A stretch of 64,000 bases of DNA from G963668185 sp963668185 (GTDB lineage: Bacteria > Chloroflexota > Dehalococcoidia > Lucifugimonadales > G963668185): positions 2,356,001-2,420,000 of the forward strand of contig OY764162.1 of NCBI GenBank assembly GCA_963668185.1, given 5' to 3'. Both the position numbers and the translations under genes were made by a program. Positions 8,226 through 16,981 of the stretch are shown here, one piece after another. Numbering within the stretch: the first letter of the stretch is position 1; every line of letters starts with the position of its first letter. The notes below the pieces were generated by a model. That model saw only the letters and a program-made list of their open reading frames with translations. It had not been told where the DNA came from and made no database searches.

Positions 8226-8624
8226 ATGTCTGACGAAAAGACGACGACCACCACCACGACCATGTGGCAGGACAAGCACAGCGGCCTCCGCAGGCACAAG
8301 CTGATGACGAAGGAGCTCGGGGCGACGATCCCTGCGATCCGCTCCACCGCCAACGTCGAGGACAGCGACGACGTGCTCGCCAGGGCGAAGCTGTTCTGTC
8401 CCTACAACGGCTGGCGCTGGTACATCACGGAGTGGGACCCGCAGACCGGCGAGTGCTTCGGCCTCATCGAAGGGTCCGAGACGGAGTGGGGCTACTTCGA
8501 TCTGACCGAGTTGGCTGAGACCACCGTGTTCGGCCGCGTCCCCGCCATCGAGCGCGACCTCTACTGGAAGCCGAAGACCATCGGCGAGATCAGGAGCGAG
8601 TCGCGGGGAAGGGTGGCGGCCTAG
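8226..8624 (+). CDS. DUF2958 domain protein
   Basis: About 132 residues. A Thr-rich start is followed by a typical DUF2958 core: KLMTKELGATIPAI, a RAKLFCPYNGWRWYITEWD strand pair, FGLIEGSETEWGYFDLTEL and PAIERDLYWKPKT at the end. Members are common on conjugative plasmids and integrative elements; their function is not known. The start is ATG 8226 because AGAGGAGAA lies just upstream; the earlier ATG at 8205 is upstream of that site. It is separated from the ThiF gene by 72 bases and may share its transcript. Confidence 0.85.
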   Translation: MSDEKTTTTTTTMWQDKHSGLRRHKLMTKELGATIPAIRSTANVEDSDDVLARAKLFCPYNGWRWYITEWDPQTGECFGLIEGSETEWGYFDLTELAETTVFGRVPAIERDLYWKPKTIGEIRSESRGRVAA

Positions 8625-8675
8625 CCACCGGCGCAGGGGAACACGGCCAGAGCCTATATAAGGAAGGAGAAGATC

Positions 8676-9176
8676 ATGCCAGACGAGAACGGAAGGGAAG
8701 CAGCTCGCCCGGACGCGCCGAGCGTAGACGAGAGTCTCTTCGGCGACGCGGCTGACAAGCAGGACGACGCGCCCGCTGAGGTCGTCGAGGAGAAGGACGC
8801 CACCGAGAGGGCCGAGCAGGACTCCAACGACGCAGGAAACAAGCCTGACGCCGAGGGGCAAACGGAGGCAGCCGAGGAGCTGAAGGTCGTCGTCTCCATC
8901 AAGGGAGACAGGGCCGTCATCGGGGTGCAGCAGCCCTCTTCGGATCCGCACATCGAGACCTTCGAGGACCATGACCTGCCCGCGCTGGCGCAGGAGGTCG
9001 CGGCGGTGACCGAGAGGGCGAAAGCCAGGTGGGAGGAGGCTCCCAAGCATCCCACCTACGCGAGGCCCGCTCCTCCACCCCGGCGTCGCAACCGGCGCCA
9101 GCAGGGGACGGTCCAGAACGCAAACACGGAGACCCAGGAGACGGAAACGCAACAGCAGACGCTGCGGCTGTTCTAG
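8676..9176 (+). CDS. Acidic hypothetical protein, possibly related to PRTRC protein E
   Basis: A 166-residue protein behind an AAGGAAGGAG site. The first 65 residues are acidic and probably disordered. A compact block follows (ELKVVVSIKGDRAVIGVQ, then DLPALAQEVAAVTERAKARWE), then a basic Pro/Arg stretch and a tail ending QQTLRLF. The central strand-strand-helix order resembles the short fold of PRTRC protein E, but similarity is weak and I give it only as a possibility. It is the last gene of the + strand block before a perfect hairpin at 9201. Its charge pattern (acid head, basic neck) would suit nucleic-acid or partner binding. Confidence 0.6.
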   Translation: MPDENGREAARPDAPSVDESLFGDAADKQDDAPAEVVEEKDATERAEQDSNDAGNKPDAEGQTEAAEELKVVVSIKGDRAVIGVQQPSSDPHIETFEDHDLPALAQEVAAVTERAKARWEEAPKHPTYARPAPPPRRRNRRQQGTVQNANTETQETETQQQTLRLF

Positions 9177-9200
9177 GCCGGGCCGACAGAGCGCAACACA

Positions 9201-9237
9201 CGGGGGAAGGATGCCGCATAGCGGTGTCCTTCCCCCG
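9201..9237 (+). terminator. Strong hairpin after the PRTRC block, probable terminator
   Basis: CGGGGGAAGGA at 9201-9211 pairs perfectly with TCCTTCCCCCG at 9227-9237, and the loop itself contains CCGC/GCGG arms. It lies 25 bases after the stop at 9176. The first T-run (CCCCTTTTGCG) comes about 15 bases later inside the CCATGTATG motif, so termination may need that element too. Confidence 0.6.
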
Positions 9238-9385
9238 CGGTCCATGTATGCGGCCCCTTTTGCGTTTCAGGGGGTGGCCTTCCCTGAGCGCCCATGTATG
9301 AGCGCTTTTGGCGTTTCAGGAAGGAAGAAGGATGTTTGCGGGAATCGAAACGAAACCGAAGACACAGACCCAGAGGAGGTACGAA

Positions 9386-9757
9386 ATGGACACGATGCAC
9401 ATATTCGACACCCAGGCCACTGAAGAGAAGGCCCTATGCGGGGCCGATGTTCCCGCTGCCGATCTGATGGGCGTGAGCGAATACCTGGAGCGGCGCGAGG
9501 ACGAGCTTCCGGTCGGGAACATCTGCGAGCCGTGCAAGGTTCCTGCGGTCCGGTGGGCCGAGCGCCGGGTTCGAAAGCTGGAAGCCGATGCTGGAGAGAT
9601 CCGGGACAGAGCCGACGAGCTTGAGAGGATGGCGGCGGGTTGCCAGGCGGAGGGAAGGTGGTCGGAGGCCGACGGTTTGGAGGATGAGACTCGGGAGTTG
9701 CGCAGGCTTGTCGGGAGATTGAAGAGAGAGACCGGCCTGGACGACCCTGGCCACTAG
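9386..9757 (+). CDS. Small hypothetical protein with Cys pairs and a coiled coil
   Basis: A 123-residue protein starting at ATG 9386 with a GAGGAGG site; an upstream ATG at 9308 in frame lacks such a site. The N-terminal half has single cysteines (ALCGAD, GNICEPCKV) that could bind metal. The C-terminal half is a heptad-like Glu/Arg/Leu helix (RVRKLEADAGEIRDRADELERM onward, given here only in part), suggesting dimerisation. It is followed at once by a hairpin and the third CCATGTATG motif. No family recognised; probably another accessory gene of the element. Confidence 0.6.
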   Translation: MDTMHIFDTQATEEKALCGADVPAADLMGVSEYLERREDELPVGNICEPCKVPAVRWAERRVRKLEADAGEIRDRADELERMAAGCQAEGRWSEADGLEDETRELRRLVGRLKRETGLDDPGH

Positions 9758-9774
9758 ACGGATTTGGTCCGTCT
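9756..9774 (+). terminator. Short hairpin overlapping the stop of the preceding gene
   Basis: AGACGGA at 9756-9762 pairs with TCCGTCT at 9768-9774 around a 5-base loop, beginning inside the stop codon of the gene ending at 9757. A motif copy with CTCTTTGCG follows. This is the same hairpin-then-motif layout as at 9201-9270. Confidence 0.5.
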
Positions 9775-9824
9775 CTCCATGTATGCGGCCTCTTTGCGTT
9801 TCCGGCCCCTGCGGTCGCACCGCC

Positions 9825-10070
9825 TCAGTCCGTGAAGATATGGCGGAGACCCAGGCTTTCGGCCAGGTCGAGCAGGGCCATCATGTGCTCGGCCTTGGGG
9901 CGGCCCCTTCCCTGCTTCCAGCGCCAAACGGTGTGGCGGGATGTTCCGATGCACCGGGCGATCTCAGACCACGACAGGCTGGACTCCACCTGGAACCGCA
10001 TCAGCCTCTCAGGGAAGTCGGCGGGGAAGTTGTAGGTGCGCCTGAAGTAATCTGTACGCTGTTTCGGCAT
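9825..10070 (-). CDS. Small HTH (XRE/MerR-like) DNA-binding protein
   Basis: An 81-residue protein on the - strand. The helix-turn-helix is SWSEIARCIGTSRHTVWRWKQG at roughly residues 33-54. It reads opposite to the large + strand block. The C-terminal helix (MMALLDLAESLGL) is typical of small Cro/CI-like dimerising regulators. It may repress the element's promoters, perhaps through the repeated CCATGTATG motif that flanks it on both sides, but no operator is demonstrated. Start at ATG 10070; no strong ribosome site is obvious. Confidence 0.75.
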   Translation of the reverse strand: MPKQRTDYFRRTYNFPADFPERLMRFQVESSLSWSEIARCIGTSRHTVWRWKQGRGRPKAEHMMALLDLAESLGLRHIFTD

Positions 10071-10441
10071 CGAGTCGGTCCGTTACCAGGATTCACCCGT
10101 AGTCCCCGGTCCGGGCCAGGCCGCCTCAACACCCGGTCGTCCATGCATGCCGGCTTTCTTGCGTTCGGGGGAAGTCGCGTTAGTCGGTCCGCCTTCCTAA
10201 CTGGTCCGAATTCGTCGCAGTGCCAGCCAGAGCCAACACGTTGCCGTTGTAGCCCGCCACACGCCCGCTTTCCTTCGGTGGGAGAGACTTGTGGACGAGG
10301 TCGCTGTCCCACCCGGCCTGCTTCCTTCTGACCTTTGGTGCCGCAGGCAGAGCTGCTGATGGACCCAGATCAATTCTCCGATTCGTCGCGTTGGCTACCG
10401 AAGCCATTCGCCGTCTAGGAATCTCGGTCCTGAAGATCCCG
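10071..10441. other. Gap without a supported gene
   Basis: Apart from the fourth CCATGCATG motif copy (10141-10170), I see no convincing gene here. Short ORFs on both strands have Arg/Pro-rich shadow-like composition and no ribosome sites. This stretch separates the element backbone from the export operon. Confidence 0.5.
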
Positions 10442-11050
10442 TCATTCGGGTACTACGAAGATTTCTGTAGCTTCCAGGAAACCCGCCTCGTTGGGCTGCC
10501 CCACGATCTGGACCTCAAGACCCTCTCTCAGTTCGTCAACGGTCAGAATCGAGACTTCCGTACGCTGTATTACGGTTTCCGGGCCGATGGCTGCCTCAAG
10601 GGGTCCGTAGGGTGTGTTAATGGTTATTCTCCCTTCTTGAACCTGTTGCACCGTACCGGCAAACCCCTTGTCCCTACCCGTACCGGCGACACCACCGACA
10701 TCTTCCGCTCCAAGCGTTTGGATTTTGATGTCACCGCCACCTCCGAAAGCAGCTTCGATCTGCCTTATGACCTCGTCTAGTCCCAGATCGTCCCCGGCCT
10801 CGACCTTTAGCTCTGCGGCCGAGGGGCCAGGTGTGGGCGGGTTTAGAACATTGGAGGCGTCCCTGTTCCGCGGGTCAGGCTCCGCAGCCAAGGTTCCGGG
10901 AGTGGGCAGAGTGAGGACACTCGGCGTGCTCTCATCATCGGGTCCGCCGCTGACGACTAGGCCGGCTGTGAAGGCACCCCCGATCACCCCGCCAAGGGCT
11001 AGGACGCCCACTATCGACAGTATGAAACTTCTTCCGCTGATTCCTTGCAT
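10442..11050 (-). CDS. Membrane-anchored DUF5666-like protein of the export operon
   Basis: 202 residues. Start is ATG 11050 with GGAGGAG upstream; the frame is open further up but that part overlaps the permease gene. An N-terminal membrane segment (SIVGVLALGGVIGGAFTAGL, about residues 9-28) is followed by a Thr/Pro tether and a C-terminal beta domain. The block GFAGTVQQVQEGRITINTP through GLEVQIVGQP resembles DUF5666 (small beta-barrel) domains. It is the last gene after adaptor, ATPase and permease, 26 bases from the permease stop, so it is probably an extracytoplasmic accessory of that exporter. The function of DUF5666 is not established. Confidence 0.75.
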   Translation of the reverse strand: MQGISGRSFILSIVGVLALGGVIGGAFTAGLVVSGGPDDESTPSVLTLPTPGTLAAEPDPRNRDASNVLNPPTPGPSAAELKVEAGDDLGLDEVIRQIEAAFGGGGDIKIQTLGAEDVGGVAGTGRDKGFAGTVQQVQEGRITINTPYGPLEAAIGPETVIQRTEVSILTVDELREGLEVQIVGQPNEAGFLEATEIFVVPE

Positions 11051-11076
11051 CTTCTCCTCCGTTCGCTGCTGAAAAG

Positions 11077-12297
11077 CTACCCATATCTCAGTGCATCGAT
11101 TGGATGTAAGTTGGCCGCCTTGGAGGCCGGATATATTCCGAAGAAGAGACCTACGGCGACGGCGACCGCGATGGCAAGGGCCGTGATGTCCCCAGTGACG
11201 GCAGTCTGAATTGTCTGACCACCCACTGTGCGTCCGTCCAGAACCTGGGACAAACCCACTCCGACTACGGCTCCGGCTATTCCACCGCCCAAGCTCAACA
11301 GCATCGCCTCGGCCACGAACTGGTAAAGGATGTGACGCCATTTGGCACCCATCGACTTTCGGATGCCTATCTCACGGGTCCGTTCGGTCACGGACATCAT
11401 CATGATGTTCATGATGCCTATACCGCCAACCAGCAGGGAGATACCGGCGATGATGCCCAGCCAGAGAGCGAAGGCCTCGGACGAGTCTTCGACTGTTTGA
11501 ATCGTTTCCTCCATGCTGTTGACGATGAAATCATCCGCTTCCTTAATGCGGTGTCGAAGCCGCAGGGTCGAAGTGATTTGGCGGATGGCGTCGTCTGGCG
11601 AAGCTTCGTCCAGAGTCTGCACGTTTATGGACTGAACGGGGATATCGCCCTGTGCTGTTCGCTGTGAGTCCAGCCTGAAGTAGGCCGTGGTTAACGGCAC
11701 CATCACCACGGAATCGCCGAACGGATTTGCACCGCCCTGGCTCTTCATGACTCCGATGACTGTGAATTGACGCCCCCCAATGCGGACCTTCTGCCCGGTG
11801 GGGTCGCGGAAACCGTAAAGGTCCTCGGCCAACTGTGAGCCCAAGACTGCTACGTCCGAAAGGTTCAGCACATGCCTCGCGGATATGAACCTGCCGGAGG
11901 TGACGTTGTAGTTGCGTACGGATGCGTACTCTGGCGTGACTCCCATTACTTGGGCAGACGTACTCTCCCTACCAGCGACGAGCTGCGCGACAGTGCCGAT
12001 CTCTGGAGCGACCTGCTTCACAGCGGGGGCCTTGATAGGATCAAGCAGCGCGTATGCGTCCTCTAGAGTGAGGGTCCCTACGACTCCGTTAGGAGTCTGC
12101 TTGGGATAGACGAACAGGAGGTTGGCTCCCAGGGCCTCGATTCTGGCAATCACATCCCTCTGAGCCCCGCGCCCCGCCGATATCGTCGATATTACGGCGG
12201 CGACGCCGATGACTATGCCCAGAAGCGCTAGTGCTGTACGGAGTTTGTTAGTTCCCAAGGACAATAGCGCTGTCATCAGGACTGCTCGCAGACTCAT
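11077..12297 (-). CDS. MacB/FtsX-type ABC transporter permease
   Basis: 406 residues. One N-terminal membrane helix (ALLGIVIGVAAVISTI) follows the typical LGTNKLRTAL signature, then a periplasmic MacB core domain of about 220 residues, then three C-terminal helices with the family motif SVTERTREIGIRKSMGA near residue 305. This is the mechanotransmission type of ABC exporter that does not pass substrate through the membrane helices. The ATG overlaps the ATPase stop by 4 bases. Together with the adaptor upstream it forms a MacAB-like tripartite or monoderm export/efflux system. Substrate unknown. Confidence 0.9.
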   Translation of the reverse strand: MSLRAVLMTALLSLGTNKLRTALALLGIVIGVAAVISTISAGRGAQRDVIARIEALGANLLFVYPKQTPNGVVGTLTLEDAYALLDPIKAPAVKQVAPEIGTVAQLVAGRESTSAQVMGVTPEYASVRNYNVTSGRFISARHVLNLSDVAVLGSQLAEDLYGFRDPTGQKVRIGGRQFTVIGVMKSQGGANPFGDSVVMVPLTTAYFRLDSQRTAQGDIPVQSINVQTLDEASPDDAIRQITSTLRLRHRIKEADDFIVNSMEETIQTVEDSSEAFALWLGIIAGISLLVGGIGIMNIMMMSVTERTREIGIRKSMGAKWRHILYQFVAEAMLLSLGGGIAGAVVGVGLSQVLDGRTVGGQTIQTAVTGDITALAIAVAVAVGLFFGIYPASKAANLHPIDALRYG

Positions 12298-12968
12298 GCC
12301 ACTCCTCTGTCCGAAATCACCGCTCCATCGAGCATCGAGACGACGCGCTCCGCGTGTGTGGCCACGGCATCGTCGTGTGTCACAACAACGACAGTCATCC
12401 CCTCGACTTGGTTCAGGTCTTTGAGAATGGCCAGGATGTCCTGGCCCGAGTGACTGTCTAGGTTTCCGGTTGGCTCGTCGGCCAACAGAATCGTTGGCTC
12501 CTTAACTAGGGCTCGGGCAATCCCAACTCTCTGCTGCTGTCCGCCTGAGAGCTCACTGGGCCGGTGAGACGTCCTATCGGCCAGCCCAACTCGTTCGAGC
12601 GCCTCTCTCGCCCGGCCCTTCCGTCTTCTGTCGTTGCCATAGAGCAAGGGCAACTCCACGTTGGCCTGTGCAGTAAGGCGGGGCAGCAGGTTGTGAGTCT
12701 GAAACACGAAGCCAATCTTTTGGTTACGCAACTCGGCCAGCCTGTTCCCCCCAAGCATTTCGATTTCCTCGCCTTCCAGGCGGTATCTTCCGGAGGTTGG
12801 GACGTCCAGACAGCCGATCATGTTCATCAGGGTCGATTTGCCGGAACCCGACGGACCCATGATGGCCACCATCTCTCCGCGCCGTATCGACAGCGACACC
12901 CCCCTGATCGCTTGTATCTCTGTCTCCCCAATGCGGTAGGCCTTCGACACGTTGTCCAACTCGATCAA
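12294..12968 (-). CDS. ABC transporter ATPase, MacB/LolD type
   Basis: 224 residues, the usual length for LolD/MacB-type ATPases. Walker A GPSGSGKST, Q-loop in FVFQTHNLL, signature LSGGQQQRVGIARAL, Walker B TILLADEPT followed by GNLDS, and the switch His in VVVVTHD are all present. It powers the permease encoded directly downstream (4-base overlap). The adaptor gene ends at 12974, five bases upstream of its start, so the three genes are one transcription unit. Confidence 0.95.
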   Translation of the reverse strand: MIELDNVSKAYRIGETEIQAIRGVSLSIRRGEMVAIMGPSGSGKSTLMNMIGCLDVPTSGRYRLEGEEIEMLGGNRLAELRNQKIGFVFQTHNLLPRLTAQANVELPLLYGNDRRRKGRAREALERVGLADRTSHRPSELSGGQQQRVGIARALVKEPTILLADEPTGNLDSHSGQDILAILKDLNQVEGMTVVVVTHDDAVATHAERVVSMLDGAVISDRGVA

Positions 12969-12973
12969 CTCTT

Positions 12974-15736
12974 CTACTCCGCATCCACACGTATGGTCTG
13001 TATAGACGCACCTTGGGCACCCAGCAGTCCTTGGAGACCACCGATGAGTCCTCCGAAACTTTTGGACGGGTCCCTGTACTCCAAAATGACCTCTTCGCCC
13101 TCGGAGATTCCTCCCTCAACCACGACCCAGAAGTCGTCACGGTTGCCTAGGGTCACTGGCCGCTCCTCGATGGTCCCGTTATCCATGACCCGCAGGACAG
13201 GTTGGTCGAAGCTGCCGTACACGGAGTCGAGTGGCACAAGTAACACGCCTCTGTCCTCCCTAATGGCAACCGAGGCAAGCGCGCTGAGTCCTTCGAGAAG
13301 CGACAGATCTGGATGCGTCTCCACGCGTATGCTGATTGCGTATCTGACGCTCCCAGTCGTCGTAGGTGCTCTGGAGACTAGGCCCTGTTGGGCGATGCCT
13401 TGATGGCCGCCAGCAGCGGCCGCGATGTGCGAGACGGTGCCTGTGAGAGTCTGGCCTTGTAGAGCGTCCATTGTCACTGAAACAGGTAGACCCTCTCGGA
13501 CGAAGAGTACGTCGATTTCATCCACCATCCCCTGGACCTCTACGACCGATTCATCAACGATCTCGAACACGGATGATGTGGCCTCCACTTTCTGTTCGGG
13601 CTCCACCGCTATTGTCGAAATGACACCTGTCCAGGGTGCTAGCATCGTTGCACGTTCACGGGCGGCCTTGGCCGTGTCGAGCGTGGCCCGCGCCGCGATC
13701 ACGTCGACCTGCCGGAGATCAATCTCTAACTGGTCGACGGAGTTGTATTCCATCAAAGTCGCTTCGGCATCGGCGAGCGACTCGACCGCCACATGGACGG
13801 CGGTCTGCTTTACCTGCACCTCGGTGGGGTCGGGGTCTTTGAGCAGGTCCGCGAGAGCCTCTTCGGCACCAGCGAGTTTCGCCTGTGCCAACTCAATCTC
13901 TCGGTCTGCGAGTTCGATGTCGAACTCAGTGGCTTGCATCAGTTCGGCTAGCGAGGTCTCGGCGTCGAGCAGTTCGGCCTCGGCCGTCCCTATTGCACGG
14001 TTCTTGGATTCGAGCAGGAGTTCGTCTGGCTCGCCAGTCAGCGAGGCTAGCGCTTCGAGGCTGTCCGCCAGCCTGGTCTCAGCGGTGGCCACGTCCTGGC
14101 GCTTGGCCTCAATGTCGAGCGGGTCGGGCTCGGCCGTGAGTTCGGCGAGGTCTTCCTTCAGCGAGTCCAGAGTGACCTCAGCGAGTCGCAGGGCTTCGAC
14201 CTTGCTCTTGATCTCCGACGCGGTGGACTGGGACTCGGCAACCTCCGAGAGATAGTCGTCGAGGGCTTCGCGTCGCTGCGCTACCGTGTATTCCGCCTGG
14301 GAGACGGAGACTTGGGCCTCTCGTATCTTTTCTGCCTCATCGGCTTGGAGGGTTTCGAGGCTCGCGGTCAGTTCCTGAACGACGCTGTAGGCGTCCTCAA
14401 ACTCGTCGCGAAGGCACGCTCGGTTCCCCCCTCCCTTGAGGGTCCCACAGTCCACGAGGACCTCGCCGGGGTAGAGCACGGCCCAAGAGTAGACAACCAC
14501 CTCGTTCCAAGGAGTCTCTGGGTCGTCTCGGAGGATGCCTTGCTCAAATAGCAACTGCATCCTGTCGATGTGAGGACCCTCGAAAATGGTTACTAGGTCC
14601 GAGCCGTGAGCAGCGAATACTTCGTCGGGGGACTGGTCTATCGGCGAAGGGACGTTCATGCCCAGCCACGTCTCGAACAGGGCCCTATAGTCGTTCTGCG
14701 CTTTGTCAAGTTCGTCCATCGCCGCCCGAATGTTTTCTTCCGCGTTGCGCTCAGTGGTCTGCAGCCTGAACTGGGCAGTGAGAAGGCTGTCCTGTGCCGA
14801 GTCGATGTTGGCCTGGTAGTCGGCGATGTCCTCGGCCGTCGCCGGAGTGGTCGCGTCGTCGACCGCCTCATGCGCCCTTTCGAGATCGAGCTGCGCGTTG
14901 GCCACGGCCACCTGTGCCTTCGCCAGATCGACAGCGGTCACGCTCTTGACCGCTTCCAGCGCTTCCTTCGCGGCTTCAAGGTCAACGCGGGCCTTCGTTA
15001 CCGCGGCGTTCACCGACTCGATGTCGCCGTCCGTCGGGTTGATGAGGGCGTCAAGTTCGTCCCGGGCATCCTGCAGTGCGACACGGGAGGCGGTAACTTT
15101 GGACTGGGCCTTCATGACTTCTTGAAAGGTCGGCGTGACCAGCGTTTTCTTGTTTTCCTTGGCGGTCTCGAGGGCGTCCTGCGCTTGGAGGATGTCGATT
15201 CGCGCCTGCGCCAAGAGGTCAGTTGAAACAACACCGAGCTCGCTGAGCGCCTCTTCTGCCTTCTCGAGGTCGAGACGCGCGTTCGCCACGTCGGACTCGG
15301 CCTTGGCGATCTGCGCCGCCGAATAGGGGTTCCGCGCCTCTTCTAGGGCATCCTCTGCGTTCCGCATGTTGATGCGCGCTTGGGCTATCGCTTTCTCAAG
15401 ATGCGATATCGACTCTTCGTCGAGGACCGCCAGCGGTTGCCCCTCCGTAACGGTATCTCCTTCATCGATCAAAACCTCGCCGACTGTTCCCGGGACGCCG
15501 AAGGCCAAGGCTTCACGGTTTGGGAATACGAGGCGACCGCTAACGGACACCGCATTCACCAGGTCTCCAAATGCGACGGAGTAGAGTTGCTGGTCTTCTT
15601 GGAGGTTGTTGTGAGCGCCTTGGTCAGTCCGTGTGACAAACTGGTAGCCGACGAACGCGCCTGACACGCCCAATACCCACACTGCGACGAAGATTGCCAC
15701 CTGCCACGCCCTAAGTTTCCTTATCGTCCTTAGCAA
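12974..15736 (-). CDS. HlyD/MacA-like membrane fusion (adaptor) protein with a very long coiled-coil region
   Basis: 920 residues from TTG 15736 (AAGGGAG upstream). A membrane anchor (VAIFVAVWVLGVSGAFVGY, about residues 13-31) is followed by the first half of a lipoyl-like domain (GTVGEVLIDEGDTVTEGQPL). The second half is near residue 710 (APWTGVISTIAVEPEQKV), then beta-barrel and membrane-proximal domains to the end. Between the lipoyl halves are roughly 580 residues of Ala/Glu/Leu heptads in several hairpins, interrupted near residue 345-425 by a non-coiled segment with two Cys. Normal MacA proteins have under 150 residues there. It links the ATPase/permease to the outside. Upstream lies the PadR-type operator. 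Confidence 0.88.
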   Translation of the reverse strand: MLRTIRKLRAWQVAIFVAVWVLGVSGAFVGYQFVTRTDQGAHNNLQEDQQLYSVAFGDLVNAVSVSGRLVFPNREALAFGVPGTVGEVLIDEGDTVTEGQPLAVLDEESISHLEKAIAQARINMRNAEDALEEARNPYSAAQIAKAESDVANARLDLEKAEEALSELGVVSTDLLAQARIDILQAQDALETAKENKKTLVTPTFQEVMKAQSKVTASRVALQDARDELDALINPTDGDIESVNAAVTKARVDLEAAKEALEAVKSVTAVDLAKAQVAVANAQLDLERAHEAVDDATTPATAEDIADYQANIDSAQDSLLTAQFRLQTTERNAEENIRAAMDELDKAQNDYRALFETWLGMNVPSPIDQSPDEVFAAHGSDLVTIFEGPHIDRMQLLFEQGILRDDPETPWNEVVVYSWAVLYPGEVLVDCGTLKGGGNRACLRDEFEDAYSVVQELTASLETLQADEAEKIREAQVSVSQAEYTVAQRREALDDYLSEVAESQSTASEIKSKVEALRLAEVTLDSLKEDLAELTAEPDPLDIEAKRQDVATAETRLADSLEALASLTGEPDELLLESKNRAIGTAEAELLDAETSLAELMQATEFDIELADREIELAQAKLAGAEEALADLLKDPDPTEVQVKQTAVHVAVESLADAEATLMEYNSVDQLEIDLRQVDVIAARATLDTAKAARERATMLAPWTGVISTIAVEPEQKVEATSSVFEIVDESVVEVQGMVDEIDVLFVREGLPVSVTMDALQGQTLTGTVSHIAAAAGGHQGIAQQGLVSRAPTTTGSVRYAISIRVETHPDLSLLEGLSALASVAIREDRGVLLVPLDSVYGSFDQPVLRVMDNGTIEERPVTLGNRDDFWVVVEGGISEGEEVILEYRDPSKSFGGLIGGLQGLLGAQGASIQTIRVDAE

Positions 15737-15805
15737 ATGCCGCTCCCTTGTCTCTATCTAGAATCCCGAACAGATCCGATTGCCATTTGTGCTATATCAC
15801 ACTGA

Positions 15806-15827
15806 ACTATAGCGCACTAAGCTATAT
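15806..15827 (-). promoter_or_regulatory. Candidate PadR operator of the export operon
   Basis: ACTATAGCGCACTAAGCTATAT contains the perfect inverted repeat TATAGC / GCTATA. It lies about 70 bases upstream of the adaptor start. A further half-site GCTATATCAC lies at 15791-15800. The almost identical ACTATAGCG-GCTAAG-TATA sequence precedes the PadR gene at 17417, which supports common control. Confidence 0.65.
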
Positions 15828-15840
15828 CTTGTCAACACAT

Positions 15841-16345
15841 GGCTCCTAATTGACCTGCTTGGAGGGATGGTGTCTCCTAAAAGGGATCCGGTGGCCGTGG
15901 CGCAGGCTGCGGGTTACGGAATCGACTTGGCGGTCTGATTCAGTGACGAGGAAGACTGCACTCCGACCAAGTCCCCGCGCCGGACCCCACGGAATGCCTC
16001 AGCGGATAAGGAGAATCTGACAGAACTCTCGTCGGATCAGTTAGATGCCGATGATCTTCATCTGCATGATGATGCTCTGGAGCTCAGCGCTACGCCGGGG
16101 TCTCCACTGGCCCTGAAGGGTTTGGGCGAAGGATCGCAAGATCCCTAAACACAGTTGGAATACGTTCCTGTCCACCTTGCACGTTGGTGGGTGATGGCTG
16201 TCGGAGGGTGTGGCACCTAGTGACGAATCGCACGCGTCTGGTGCTGTTGCAGGCATTGCCCTTTGATGCACCCACACCGTAGAGAATGTAGCCCCTGCCG
16301 CGACGGAAGTCTCCATATCGCCGTTGGCAAGTGCTGTTGCCTTAT
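15841..16345. other. Gap without a supported gene
   Basis: No convincing gene. On the + strand around 15868 a short frame (MVSPKRDPVAVAQAAGYGID) looks like the start of a longer known type of protein but hits a stop after about 23 codons, so it may be a gene remnant. The - strand ORF at 16041-16316 has no ribosome site and no recognisable domain. Confidence 0.45.
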
Positions 16346-16957
16346 CTAGTGGCTGTCCGCAGTTTCCTCTCGGACCAAGATTACGGCCGACAAAGGAACC
16401 GTAGCCTCCCCCAGCCGTTTGTTGACTACTCGGACCGTCTCTTCGGCCACTTCATATGGGACTATGCCCTCCTCCACAGCCTGGCCCATCACCCCAGCGA
16501 CACCGACCCCATGGACCCTGTATCGATGCACATCCACCGTGTCATTCCCTTCGAACGACCGTACGATCTTGTCCGCCATATCCTGGTTGATTATGCTCTC
16601 CTCCACAGCCTGAATCATCGTCTCAACGGAACCGTCCGATTCAGTCATGGAGAGTGCCTCGACCTCCAACACAGAAACCTTGACATCGATCTTTGGCTGG
16701 CTCAAGAAGGTGCTTACTCCCGCTACGCTGGCCACCACCAATAGTCCCAACGCGGCCCCGACCCACATTCGCCTTGTATTGCTCACGGCCGCCCTGCGCT
16801 CTTGGAATGCAGATCCAGCGAGGTCAAAGATCATCTGCATCCAGAAGACTGGTCCTCGGAAGCCATTGCTCTCGCAACGCATCCGGTCAGAAAGAGTTGC
16901 ACCATCAGTTCCCCATATTCCTGCCGATGCTCCCTCGGATAGAGGAAGAGCAGCCAA
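16346..16957 (-). CDS. Hypothetical single-pass membrane protein downstream of PadR
   Basis: Up to 203 residues from TTG 16957, 24 bases after the PadR stop; ATG 16840 is an alternative start. A single membrane helix (MWVGAALGLLVVASVAGVSTFL) lies near residue 64, and the C-terminal 110 residues would be outside the cell. PadR genes are often paired with a small membrane protein that senses envelope state, and the position here fits, but the sequence is not one I recognise. It shares the operator with PadR and so is probably autoregulated. Confidence 0.6.
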   Translation of the reverse strand: MAALPLSEGASAGIWGTDGATLSDRMRCESNGFRGPVFWMQMIFDLAGSAFQERRAAVSNTRRMWVGAALGLLVVASVAGVSTFLSQPKIDVKVSVLEVEALSMTESDGSVETMIQAVEESIINQDMADKIVRSFEGNDTVDVHRYRVHGVGVAGVMGQAVEEGIVPYEVAEETVRVVNKRLGEATVPLSAVILVREETADSH

Positions 16958-16981
16958 CGGTACACCCTTTCGGAGGACACG

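Larger units (their letters stand above)
9242..10170 (+). repeat. Four dispersed copies of a CCATGTATG...TTTGCGTT motif
   Basis: Copies lie at about 9242-9270, 9292-9320, 9777-9803 and 10141-10170, all in the same orientation. Each starts CCATGTATG (CCATGCATG in the last), then has a GC-rich core (CGGCC, AGCGC or CCGGC), then a T-run and GCGTT(TC). The first and third directly follow perfect hairpins (9201-9237 and 9756-9774); the second lies 66 bases before the start of a small gene. They lie outside the supported genes. They may be composite terminators or binding sites for an element-encoded protein; which is not clear from sequence. Confidence 0.6.

Noticed and set aside
10289..10780. 163-codon + strand open frame
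   Set aside because: It runs antisense into the DUF5666-like gene, lacks a ribosome site and has no domain.
16041..16316. Possible small gene on the - strand
   Set aside because: No ribosome site, no recognisable domain and mixed composition; treated as part of a gap.
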